Source: Comamonadaceae bacterium
GTDB lineage: Bacteria > Pseudomonadota > Gammaproteobacteria > Burkholderiales > Burkholderiaceae
Length of the DNA: 9,011 bases
Direction of reading: 5' to 3'
Assembly (NCBI GenBank): GCA_947377705.1
Contig: CANCGU010000105.1
Coordinates: forward strand, 1 to 9,011
In this document: piece by piece, positions 1 to 5,735 of the stretch
How the letters are laid out: every line of letters begins with the position of its first letter
Position numbering within the stretch: position 1 is the first letter of the stretch
Position numbers and translations under genes: made by a program
Notes under the pieces: generated by a model
Told to the model about the DNA's origin: nothing
Databases searched by the model: none
The model's input: only the letters and a program-made list of their open reading frames with translations

Positions 1-590
1 TCTTGCATGTCCTTCAACATGCGCTGCGGCCAAGCAGGATCGAACACCAGGTCTTGGGCCATCAGCCGGGGCGGGATGGTCACGATCACCTGTGCTCCCA
101 GTTGGGTCCAGCGACCACTGGGGTCTTCCAGCGCAAGCTCCACGGCATGGGGGCGCAGCTTCATGGACAGCACACGCGTGTTGGCTTTGAAGTGCACTTG
201 GTCGGTGAACTGGGTATGAATGGCCTCGACCAAGGCCTGCGTGCCGCCCGCGATGCGGTAAGACGATGGCACCTGTTCCCAAGCGCTTTGGTGTTTGAAC
301 AGTTTGCCATCCGCCCCTTCCACGACCGCAGCCCCTTGGCTGTGTTGTGCAAACGCGGACAACTTGAGTTGCGCCAGCAGCTTTGACATACGCGGGTTCA
401 TGTCGGGCCAAAACCAAGAAGGGCCCAAATCCACACGGTGTGCTGACGCCGTGGGGGCGTGACTCAAAACACGACCACCCATGCGGTCACGCGCATCGAT
501 CAATAGAACACGGTGACCGGATTGTTCAAGCAACCAGCTGGCGTAAAGGCCGCTGAGACCAGCGCCAATGACAACGACAGGATGAGACAT
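1..590 (-). CDS. Flavin monoamine oxidase-like FAD-dependent oxidoreductase, N-terminal part (runs off the window)
   Basis: The reading frame starts at ATG 588-590 and stays open to the window edge, giving about 196 residues; the C-terminal part lies outside. The N-terminus MSHPVVVIGAGLSGLYA is a Rossmann FAD-binding fold with GxGxxG at Gly9, Gly11 and Gly14. It is followed by the second FAD motif RMGGRV (residues 36-41) and the segment DLGPSWFWP, all typical of the flavin amine oxidase family. Such enzymes oxidise amines or related substrates using FAD and oxygen; the substrate cannot be told from this half. An AAAGG ribosome site lies 8 bases before the start and overlaps the end of the SDR gene. 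The start is only 12 bases after that gene's stop, so the two are very probably co-transcribed. The family call is firm; the specific function is unknown. Confidence 0.88.
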   Translation of the reverse strand, partial: MSHPVVVIGAGLSGLYASWLLEQSGHRVLLIDARDRMGGRVLSHAPTASAHRVDLGPSWFWPDMNPRMSKLLAQLKLSAFAQHSQGAAVVEGADGKLFKHQSAWEQVPSSYRIAGGTQALVEAIHTQFTDQVHFKANTRVLSMKLRPHAVELALEDPSGRWTQLGAQVIVTIPPRLMAQDLVFDPAWPQRMLKDMQ

Positions 591-602
591 GAGATGCGCC
601 TT

Positions 603-1265
603 TCAAAGGGTGGCCGACATGGGCCGAATATCGAGTTCGTGGGTCCAGACATTGGACGGTTGGTGAAAAAGTTGCCAGTAAATTTCTGCCAAATCGGTCA
701 CAGACATGCTGCGCGCCTCTTGGGCACCCGTGAAGCGTTGCTGTGTTTTGTCCGACCAGATCAAGCCATCCAATAGGGTGTGAACCACATGGATGCCATC
801 GGCACTGTGCTCACGTGCCAGTGCCTGCGTGAGTCCGCGCAAGGCGAACTTGGCGCTGCTGAACGCTGAGAAAAGCGGCCCCGCGCGTACGCTGCCTGAG
901 GCTCCGCTGAAGATCAGACTTCCACCCCCTTGCGCCTGCAAGCGGGGAATGGCTTGTTGCGCGACGTTGACTGCCGTCAAGGTCATCGAACGCCAAACCT
1001 GTTCAAACACTTGAGGTGCGGTGTCTAAAAACGCCTCACGGTGAAACTGCATGGCATTGTGAATCACGCCCGCCAGTGGCTTGTTGGGGTCCAAGCTGTT
1101 GAACAACGCGGCGGTGGCGCGGGTGTCACTCAAATCGACATGAATATGGCCCTCACCGTGTCGCGAGACAGGCACCACGTGGTATCCGCCAGTACGAAAG
1201 CGGGCTTCAAGCGCCTGCCCCAAACCATCGCTGCTGCCAGCAATCAAAACCGTTTTTTCTTGCAT
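603..1265 (-). CDS. Short-chain dehydrogenase/reductase (SDR) family protein with Phe at the catalytic Tyr position
   Basis: The 220-residue protein has a classical-SDR Rossmann layout. The nucleotide-binding loop AGSSDGLG (residues 9-16) matches TGxxxGxG, and IHNAM (68-72) replaces the usual NNAG. The FSGASGS segment (119-125) holds the expected catalytic serine, and K139 is the expected active-site lysine. At the YxxxK position the sequence reads F135-S-S-A-K139, so the catalytic tyrosine is replaced by phenylalanine (codon TTC). From memory, a subfamily of short SDRs with FxxAKFALRGL and a C-terminal W-x-x-ELD-x-RP motif, seen here at 207-215, commonly has Phe at this position, so this is probably a subfamily trait and not damage. 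Classical Tyr-dependent reduction would still be doubtful. The gene lies 123 bases after the PfpI gene and 12 bases before the amine oxidase gene, suggesting one operon. NAD(P) binding is inferred; the substrate is unknown. Confidence 0.9.
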   Translation of the reverse strand: MQEKTVLIAGSSDGLGQALEARFRTGGYHVVPVSRHGEGHIHVDLSDTRATAALFNSLDPNKPLAGVIHNAMQFHREAFLDTAPQVFEQVWRSMTLTAVNVAQQAIPRLQAQGGGSLIFSGASGSVRAGPLFSAFSSAKFALRGLTQALAREHSADGIHVVHTLLDGLIWSDKTQQRFTGAQEARSMSVTDLAEIYWQLFHQPSNVWTHELDIRPMSATL

Positions 1266-1388
1266 GATGTTTCACTCTTTCTAAGGTGCATGCGCGGCCA
1301 AACGACCGCCTGCACAACGACGGGTTGCACTGCTTGACCCACTGGGTGCGCGGCAAATTCGCACATCCAACGGGCCAAGCCAACACCA

Positions 1389-2090
1389 TCAACCTTGTAA
1401 ACGCAATGCCAATGCTTCTGCCAACGGAGGCGCAGAGGCTGGGCTTTGACCGGTCATCAAAGGACCATCGACCACCACGTTGGCTTCCCAATTGGCTTTA
1501 CTCTGGTACTTTGCGCCACGGCCCTTGAGCTCGTCTTCCAACGAGAACAGCAGATGCTGAAGCAACTCAATTTCTGTGTCTTCGTCGTTCTTAAAGCCTG
1601 TCAGATTCACGCCTTTGACCAGGTACTCACCGTTGGGTAACTTCACATCACGCAAGATGGCCGGTGCATGACACACCATCGCGATGGGGCGGTTGCTAGT
1701 GTAGAAGTCTTGGATCAACTTGATCAGGTGCGAGTCATGGGCCAAGTCCCACAACAAACCGTAACCACCGGGGATGAACACTGCATCGAACGTGTTGTAG
1801 TTGATGTTGCGCAACTTGCGTGTTTCTTTGGCCGCGTGCAATGCCACGGGGTCGTTCAAGAAACGATGTGTGTAGTCGGTGGTGAACGGTGCTTTCATGC
1901 TGAGCCAGTCAATGGGGGCCTCGCCGCCGTCGGGTGACGCCAGCACCACCTCGTAGCCGGCCTCGGTCAAGATGTAATAAGGCGCGGCCAACTCGGTGAA
2001 CCAAGTGCCGGTGTGTTTGCCGCTGATGCCCATTTCGTCCACCGACGACATGACCAATAAAACGCGCTTTTGTTTGTTACCTGTGCTCAT
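1389..2090 (-). CDS. DJ-1/PfpI family protein, Hsp31-like (type 1 glutamine amidotransferase-like)
   Basis: The 233-residue protein has the DJ-1/PfpI fold. The conserved N-terminal segment TGTWFTELAAPYY (residues 27-39) supplies Glu33, and the nucleophile elbow AMVCHAPAIL (137-146) supplies Cys140 and His141. FIPGGYG (105-111) is the usual loop before the elbow. Glu170 in FKNDEDTE sits where Hsp31 proteins place their third catalytic residue. Hsp31-type members act as glutathione-independent glyoxalases (methylglyoxal to lactate), holding chaperones or reported deglycases in the cytoplasm; which role applies here is inference. The start is well supported by a near-perfect ribosome site, GAAGGAG at 2096-2102, five bases before the ATG. 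A palindromic operator about 115 bases upstream indicates control by the TetR-type regulator encoded just beyond it. The 123 bases after its stop, before the SDR gene, hold no convincing gene. Confidence 0.92.
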   Translation of the reverse strand: MSTGNKQKRVLLVMSSVDEMGISGKHTGTWFTELAAPYYILTEAGYEVVLASPDGGEAPIDWLSMKAPFTTDYTHRFLNDPVALHAAKETRKLRNINYNTFDAVFIPGGYGLLWDLAHDSHLIKLIQDFYTSNRPIAMVCHAPAILRDVKLPNGEYLVKGVNLTGFKNDEDTEIELLQHLLFSLEDELKGRGAKYQSKANWEANVVVDGPLMTGQSPASAPPLAEALALRLQG

Positions 2091-2204
2091 AAAAACTCCT
2101 TCTCCCGCTGTGCGGATTGACTTCCAAAAACAGGCGCGTGAACCATTTCTCGCACCCTTGCCTCGCTTCCCCTGTTGAACTTTCTCAACCGGCGTTGCTC
2201 TTTG

Positions 2205-2238
2205 TGCATTACCTACCTATTAAAAGGTAGGTAATGCA
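2205..2238 (-). promoter_or_regulatory. Palindromic operator (probable TetR-type site) in front of the PfpI-SDR-amine oxidase genes
   Basis: Two perfect 14 bp inverted arms (2205-2218 and 2225-2238) are separated by the six bases 2219-2224. The core on the minus strand reads ACCTACC-N6-TAGGTA, which also occurs with identical spacing at 2861-2879 in front of the regulator gene. The central bases read TTTAAT on the minus strand, a 5-of-6 match to a -10 box, so a bound repressor would cover the promoter; no good -35 box is visible. The site starts 14 bases after the TetR-type gene's stop codon and 114 bases before the PfpI start. With no T tract following, it is not a terminator. Confidence 0.8.
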
Positions 2239-2252
2239 GTTAAAAAAACGAC

Positions 2253-2837
2253 TCAATGAATCACACTCGAAAGAAACACATCGCACATGCGGCGTGGCCC
2301 CATTGGCGACGTCACGCTGCGTCCGACCAACATCGCACCTTCAAGCAGCGCGAGCAAGGTTTGGGCGAGTGCTTTGGCACCATGCTGGCTCTGCAAAGTC
2401 CCACTCGACAAGCCCTCTTGGATGACATCGTTCAACCATGCCAAATTGAGCTGGAAAAAATGCTTCACCTCCACATTGACCGCTGCGTCAAGCGAATTCG
2501 ACTCCGCACCTAACATGCCACACACGCAGAGATGTTGGTTGTTTTCAAATGTCGTTTCGAACAAATCCGCATAGGCTTGCAGCCGTTTTGGCGCTGACTT
2601 AACCGAGGTGAGAATTTGTCGCAACGCATCGTCAAACTGATGTGTGTAGCGCTGAACCACAGTCACACCCAAATCTGCTTTGGAGCCAAAGTGATGGTGA
2701 ATGCTGGCTTTGCGCATGCCCACCACTTTGGCGATGTGTTCAAACGAAAACCCGTTGTAACCCACCTCTTGAACCAAGGTCTGCGCCGCATCTGCGATGC
2801 GCTGAGCCGAGGGTGAAAGTTCTGTGCGTGTGGTCAT
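2253..2837 (-). CDS. TetR/AcrR-family transcriptional repressor, possibly NemR-like electrophile sensor
   Basis: The 194-residue protein has a TetR DNA-binding domain at about residues 10-57, with the recognition helix region VVGMRKASIHHHFGSK (38-53). An all-helical ligand/dimer domain follows. The ATG at 2837 gives the usual TetR length, but an in-frame ATG at 2861 is possible; that one lies inside the operator. A still longer frame back to 2975 is unlikely because it would run through the operator and the putative promoter. Neither start has a clear ribosome site. Cys104 and Cys106 sit in LCVCGMLGAE. Aligned from memory on the AE pair, Cys104 falls at the position of the redox-active Cys106 of E. 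coli NemR. Operators at its own start and before the PfpI gene suggest autoregulation plus control of the downstream genes. The TetR call is firm; the signal is inference. Confidence 0.9.
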   Translation of the reverse strand: MTTRTELSPSAQRIADAAQTLVQEVGYNGFSFEHIAKVVGMRKASIHHHFGSKADLGVTVVQRYTHQFDDALRQILTSVKSAPKRLQAYADLFETTFENNQHLCVCGMLGAESNSLDAAVNVEVKHFFQLNLAWLNDVIQEGLSSGTLQSQHGAKALAQTLLALLEGAMLVGRSVTSPMGPRRMCDVFLSSVIH

Positions 2838-2860
2838 GGCGGCGTCTTGGTTTGATTGCA

Positions 2861-2879
2861 TACCTATCAGTTGGTAGGT
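2861..2879 (-). promoter_or_regulatory. Second operator, at the start of the TetR-type gene (autoregulation)
   Basis: On the minus strand it reads ACCTACC, six bases, TAGGTA, matching the core of the larger operator at 2214-2232 in sequence and half-site spacing. It overlaps the upstream ATG candidate (2861) and lies 23 bases before the ATG at 2837. Finding the same motif at both control regions, and noticing none elsewhere in the window, is the main argument that this repressor binds both. Confidence 0.75.
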
Positions 2880-2882
2880 TGA

Positions 2883-2888
2883 ATTATG
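2883..2888 (-). promoter_or_regulatory. Possible -10 box of the TetR-type gene
   Basis: CATAAT on the minus strand matches the -10 consensus at five of six positions and lies directly upstream of the operator at 2861-2879, where a repressor would block transcription. No convincing -35 hexamer is seen 16-18 bases upstream, so this is a weak call. Confidence 0.35.
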
Positions 2889-3070
2889 CATGAAAAAACG
2901 TGTCATGCCTATCTTTTTAAAAAATATTTTTCGAAGCCCCTGCGCTCCTTGGAGAGTACGAGCTTTGCAAGCCAAGGGCGCTACTGAATCTAGCAGTCAG
3001 CGCGAAGCCCTAAAATTGCAACTGGTCCTTGCGCTCGCTGTTCGAGCCAGACAACAACTCAACCTTCACC

Positions 3071-3970
3071 ATGTCCGAACCTACGGGGCCCAGCGCCGAC
3101 ACACACTTTGCCCCTGCCAGTTCGGTGCTGGAATTTGCCAACTGCCGCTGGCGGGTGCGCCGGCCTAAGCCCTTTGTTTTGGTGATTGAAGGCGAAGTAG
3201 AAGACAAATCGGCTGCACCCACCGACTACCTTCACGACAAGCTGCTCTTGCCCGAGTGGCGCGAAGCCTTCTACAAGCTTGTCGATGCCACTGGCTTGGT
3301 GGTCTGCCTGAATGTGCATACCCAACACCCCACCTACCGCGATGTGCGCGGGCGCTCTAGCAAAGGACGTCTGAGCCAAGGCGAGTACTACCACCACGAC
3401 GGCTGCACGGGCCCCGTCAAGCCGCGCTTTGTGGAAATTCGCTGCCCCATCCAGCCGCAAACACGCGGCGTGGCCACCGCTGTAGCGCCCCATCACGATG
3501 TGGTCAAAGCCATGGTGCAAGTGCTGCCCGCCGAGCTGGCCGCCACAGCCGCACTGGCCTCGCAAGACATGAGCCCCGGAGCCTTAGACCACATGGACTA
3601 CGAAGCGCTCGACCACTTGCAAGGCCTCATCACACGCACCGTGCGCAAGAAGCTCAACGCCGAAGGCGCACGCAACTACTTCCGCCAAGTGGATGCCGCT
3701 GCCAATGCCTACTTTGAACCTTGGGCCTTGGGCGAAAGCCGCTTTATTGCCAACGCCAACAGCCGGCTAACCATGCAACACCGCCGCGCCTACCAAGCCC
3801 CACACACCGGCGGCGTAGCCAATGGCCACTTGGTCAAGCGCTGGACCCATGAAGAACTGCTGCTACCCGGCCAAGTGACCGACCTTGCCTTGATTGCCGC
3901 GCTGTGCAGCGAAGAAGGTGATGAAGTGGATGGGGAGCGGGCTGAGGGGTGTTATCTCGGAGTGCATTGA
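3071..3970 (+). CDS. Uncharacterised protein with a possible Fe(II)/2-oxoglutarate oxygenase signature
   Basis: I do not recognise a named family for this 299-residue protein. ATG 3071 (MSEPTGPS) is preferred over an upstream TTG at 3029 because the added residues look non-conserved; no strong ribosome site is visible for either. The sequence has features expected of a double-stranded beta-helix oxygenase. EYYHHDGC (105-112) contains an HxD pair (His108, Asp110). Distal His237 in LTMQHRRAY (233-241) is followed by Arg238 and Arg239, as in the metal-His and 2-oxoglutarate-Arg region. If correct, it would be a cytoplasmic iron-dependent oxygenase, but this is inference from motif spacing only. 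There is no signal peptide or membrane segment. A TAAAAT -10-like sequence lies at 3011-3016. The last ~200 bp occur again at 5207-5411, downstream of the ATPase gene. The gene is divergent from the TetR-type gene. Confidence 0.75.
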   Translation: MSEPTGPSADTHFAPASSVLEFANCRWRVRRPKPFVLVIEGEVEDKSAAPTDYLHDKLLLPEWREAFYKLVDATGLVVCLNVHTQHPTYRDVRGRSSKGRLSQGEYYHHDGCTGPVKPRFVEIRCPIQPQTRGVATAVAPHHDVVKAMVQVLPAELAATAALASQDMSPGALDHMDYEALDHLQGLITRTVRKKLNAEGARNYFRQVDAAANAYFEPWALGESRFIANANSRLTMQHRRAYQAPHTGGVANGHLVKRWTHEELLLPGQVTDLALIAALCSEEGDEVDGERAEGCYLGVH

Positions 3971-3976
3971 GTGCGA
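3775..3976 (+). repeat. Left copy of a ~200 bp direct repeat (3' end of the oxygenase-like gene)
   Basis: This segment covers codons for the last 65 residues of the oxygenase-like gene, its TGA stop and six following bases. It aligns with 5207-5411 with about 11 substitutions and one in-frame 3-base insertion in the right copy (counted by eye). Similarity stops abruptly at GAGTGCGA on the right side of both copies. The ATPase gene and its promoter lie between the copies. Confidence 0.95.
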
Positions 3977-4001
3977 GCAAAAAAGCGACTAAACCACATT
4001 G

Positions 4002-4034
4002 CTTTTTAATATAGCCGCGACTTTTTAATATAGT
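4002..4034 (+). promoter_or_regulatory. Tandem 13 bp repeat and likely promoter of the ATPase gene
   Basis: CTTTTTAATATAG occurs at 4002-4014 and again at 4021-4033, a 19 bp period, in a short AT-rich island between GC-rich genes. It supplies a plausible promoter: TTAATA (4006-4011), a 17-base spacer and TATAGT (4029-4034). A 7 bp inverted repeat, GTCATTT (4033-4039) and AAATGAC (4052-4058), follows directly before the ATPase start and could be a regulator site. The leader would be only ~20 bases and has no clear ribosome site. Confidence 0.45.
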
Positions 4035-4061
4035 CATTTCGTTTGGTCGTAAAATGACCGC

Positions 4062-5192
4062 ATGAAACGCTACCTCGATGACCGTGTACAGGCCGACTTG
4101 GCTAAAAAAATGGTGTTCCTGACTGGCCCGCGCCAGGTCGGAAAAACCACGCTCAGCCGCCAGCTCATCGCCCAGCAAGGCGGGCAATACCTTAACTACG
4201 ACGTGCCCGCAGACCGGGCCATCATCCTGCACCAGCGCTGGAACCCACAGGCGGCACTGCTGGTGCTCGATGAAATCCACAAAATGCCCGACTGGAAAGC
4301 TTGGCTCAAAGGCGTGGTCGATGGCAGACCCGCCGCCCAACAACTGCTGGTGACCGGCAGCGCCCGCATGGACACCTTTCGGCAAAGCGGTGAATCTTTG
4401 GCTGGGCGCTTCTTTGGGCTGCGACTGCACCCGATATCGGTGCGTGAATGGTGCGAACAAACCGGGGCCACGCCCGATGCAGCGCTCACACATTTGCTAG
4501 AGCGCGGCGGCTTTCCTGAACCCTGCCTAGCCACCGACAACGAACATGCTGAACGCTGGCGCAGACAATACTTTGACGGCCTCGTGCGCAACGACGTGCT
4601 GGAGTTTTCCCGCATCCAAGAGGTCAACGCCATTCGCCTGTTTGCCGAGCTGCTGCGCTCACGCGTGGGATCGCCCCTGTCGCTGGCAAGCATTGGGCGC
4701 GACTTGGCTGTGTCGCCCGTCACGCTCAAAAAATACCTCGACATCTTGGAAGCGCTCTACATCGTCTTTGTGGTGCGCCCTTTTCACGACAACATTGCCC
4801 GCGCCGTGCTGCAAACGCCCAAGGTGTACTTTTACGACACCGGCTTGGTGGTGGGCGACGACGGCCTGCGATTTGAAAACCTGGTTGCCACCGCCTTGCA
4901 CAAGCATGTGCAGTGGCAGCACGACGTGCAAGGCCAAGAAACTGGGCTGCACTACATCCGCACCAAAGACGGGGCCGAGGTGGACTTTGCCCTGAGCCAC
5001 AAAGGCCAGCTCACCCAATTGGTGGAATGCAAACTGTCAGACCCCAAACCCCACCGCGCCCTGCTGCGCTTTGCCCGCGAACAGCCGCAAGCGCAGGCGG
5101 TGCAAGTGGTGCGCCATTTGCCGCACAGCCATGCGCTGGGCGAGATACAGGTGACGCGGGCTGATGATTATTTGAATGGGTTGGCGGCTTGA
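4062..5192 (+). CDS. AAA+ ATPase with DUF4143 domain (COG1373-type)
   Basis: The 376-residue protein has the usual length and layout of the ATP-binding AAA_14/DUF4143 family. Walker A is GPRQVGKT (22-29), Walker B is LLVLDE (66-71), and LLVTGSARM (95-103) is the sensor segment. An NDVLEFSRI motif (177-185) leads into a winged-helix-like region (about 205-235: LASIGRDLAVSP...LKKYLDIL). The C-terminal part has FENLV (271-275), GAEVDF (304-309) and VECK (321-324), resembling a PD-(D/E)xK nuclease-type core with Asp308, Glu322 and Lys324. These proteins are widespread, often isolated or mobile genes, and their biological role is not established. The gene stands alone between two direct copies of the oxygenase 3' end (3775-3976 and 5207-5411), so it looks like an inserted unit with its own promoter. 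The family call is confident; the function is unknown. Confidence 0.93.
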   Translation: MKRYLDDRVQADLAKKMVFLTGPRQVGKTTLSRQLIAQQGGQYLNYDVPADRAIILHQRWNPQAALLVLDEIHKMPDWKAWLKGVVDGRPAAQQLLVTGSARMDTFRQSGESLAGRFFGLRLHPISVREWCEQTGATPDAALTHLLERGGFPEPCLATDNEHAERWRRQYFDGLVRNDVLEFSRIQEVNAIRLFAELLRSRVGSPLSLASIGRDLAVSPVTLKKYLDILEALYIVFVVRPFHDNIARAVLQTPKVYFYDTGLVVGDDGLRFENLVATALHKHVQWQHDVQGQETGLHYIRTKDGAEVDFALSHKGQLTQLVECKLSDPKPHRALLRFAREQPQAQAVQVVRHLPHSHALGEIQVTRADDYLNGLAA

Positions 5193-5206
5193 AGCTCTAG
5201 GCAAAC

Positions 5207-5411
5207 GCAACACCGCCGCACCTACCAAGCCCCACACACCGGCGGCGTAGCCAATGGCCACTTGGTCAAGCGCTGGACCAATGAAGAGCTGCTGCTACCC
5301 GGCCAAGTGGCCGACCTTGCCTTGATTGCTGCGCTGTGCAACGAAGAAGATGATGATGAAGTGGATGGGGAGCGGGCTGAGGGGTGTTACCTCGGGGCGT
5401 ATTGAGTGCGA
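5207..5411 (+). pseudogene. Right copy of the direct repeat: orphan C-terminal fragment of the oxygenase-like gene
   Basis: The codons match the last 65 residues of the oxygenase-like protein, from QHRR onward to the stop at 5403-5405, without start codon, HxD motif or N-terminal domain. About seven substitutions change amino acids and four are silent, and there is one extra Asp codon. This looks like relaxed constraint, although the frame is still open. It lies in the same frame as the ATPase gene, whose TGA at 5190-5192 is the only stop between them. It sits directly upstream of the terminator, as expected for the original 3' end of a gene convergent with lpdA. Confidence 0.88.
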
Positions 5412-5424
5412 TGAATACGCAGCC

Positions 5425-5451
5425 TAATCACCGCATCGAATGCGGTGATTA
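5425..5451. repeat. Perfect 12 bp inverted repeat with 3-base loop
   Basis: TAATCACCGCAT, then CGA, then ATGCGGTGATTA. The following bases are A-rich on the plus strand, and no T tract follows on either strand. It is therefore not a standard intrinsic terminator, despite lying between two convergent 3' ends. It could act as an RNA 3' end-protecting hairpin or a protein-binding palindrome. It occurs once in the window. Confidence 0.7.
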
Positions 5452-5469
5452 AAAAACCCTTCGCAGAAT

Positions 5470-5505
5470 AAAAAAGCCCAGACAGTTTCCTGTCTGGGCT
5501 TTTTT
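5470..5505. terminator. Strong bidirectional intrinsic terminator
   Basis: The 16 bp stem AAAAAAGCCCAGACAG (5470-5485) pairs with 5490-5505 around a TTTC loop. There are six T residues on the 3' side of the plus strand and six on the 3' side of the minus strand. It ends plus-strand transcription from the ATPase/oxygenase remnant and minus-strand transcription from the lpdA fragment. The GCCCAGACAG-TTTC-CTGTCTGGGC core is identical to that of the terminator of intact lpdA at 7016-7045. Confidence 0.93.
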
Positions 5506-5523
5506 GTTTGCAGCGCGAAGCGT

Positions 5524-5735
5524 TTACTTGTTGCTAGGCGGCAAGTCCGTGCAGCTACCGTGCGTCACTTCTGCCGCCATGCCGATGCTTTCGCCCAGCC
5601 TGGTGTGTGGGTAGATGGTTTTGCTGATGTCAACAGCGTCTGCGCCCATCTCGATGGCCAAAGCAATCTCGCCGATCATGTGTCGCCCGCGTGCGTGCCC
5701 ACCATGCCGCCGCCGAGGATTTTTCCCTAGCCGTG
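5524..5735 (-). pseudogene. Broken 3' fragment of lpdA (dihydrolipoamide dehydrogenase C-terminus)
   Basis: The minus strand encodes [20 protein letters not shown]... to DLPPSNK and a TAA stop, clearly the C-terminal ~70 residues of the intact LpdA at 7068-8930. It is dead: a 2-base insertion at the CATGTGTCGCCC site (around 5679-5684) breaks the frame, and upstream of it a TAG replaces a His codon. The catalytic segment HPHPTLGE has become YPHTRLGE. Similarity including the terminator spans 5462-5735 against 7004-7277. Many differences are silent in the lpdA frame (at least nine by eye), showing that the fragment diverged for a time as a working gene before decaying. At 5735 it joins an IS remnant abruptly, so a 5524-5772 frame on this strand is a chimaera with IS codons and not a real gene. 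Confidence 0.92.

Noticed and set aside
1266..1388. Short open frames between the PfpI and SDR genes, including one whose ATG overlaps the PfpI stop
   Set aside because: The overlapping frame runs into the SDR gene in another frame and resembles no known protein; the gap is only 123 bases.
2838..2975. Longer TetR start at 2975 adding 46 residues before ATG 2837
   Set aside because: The extension would be translated through the operator and the putative -10 box, and TetR proteins normally begin 10-20 residues before the DNA-binding helices.
3029..3070. Upstream TTG start extending the oxygenase-like protein by 14 residues
   Set aside because: There is no ribosome site and the added residues (MRSLFEPDNNSTFT) show nothing family-like; the ATG at 3071 gives a more ordinary N-terminus.
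5425..5451. Hairpin as a second intrinsic terminator
   Set aside because: It is followed by A residues and not T residues on the plus strand and has no T tract after it on the minus strand.
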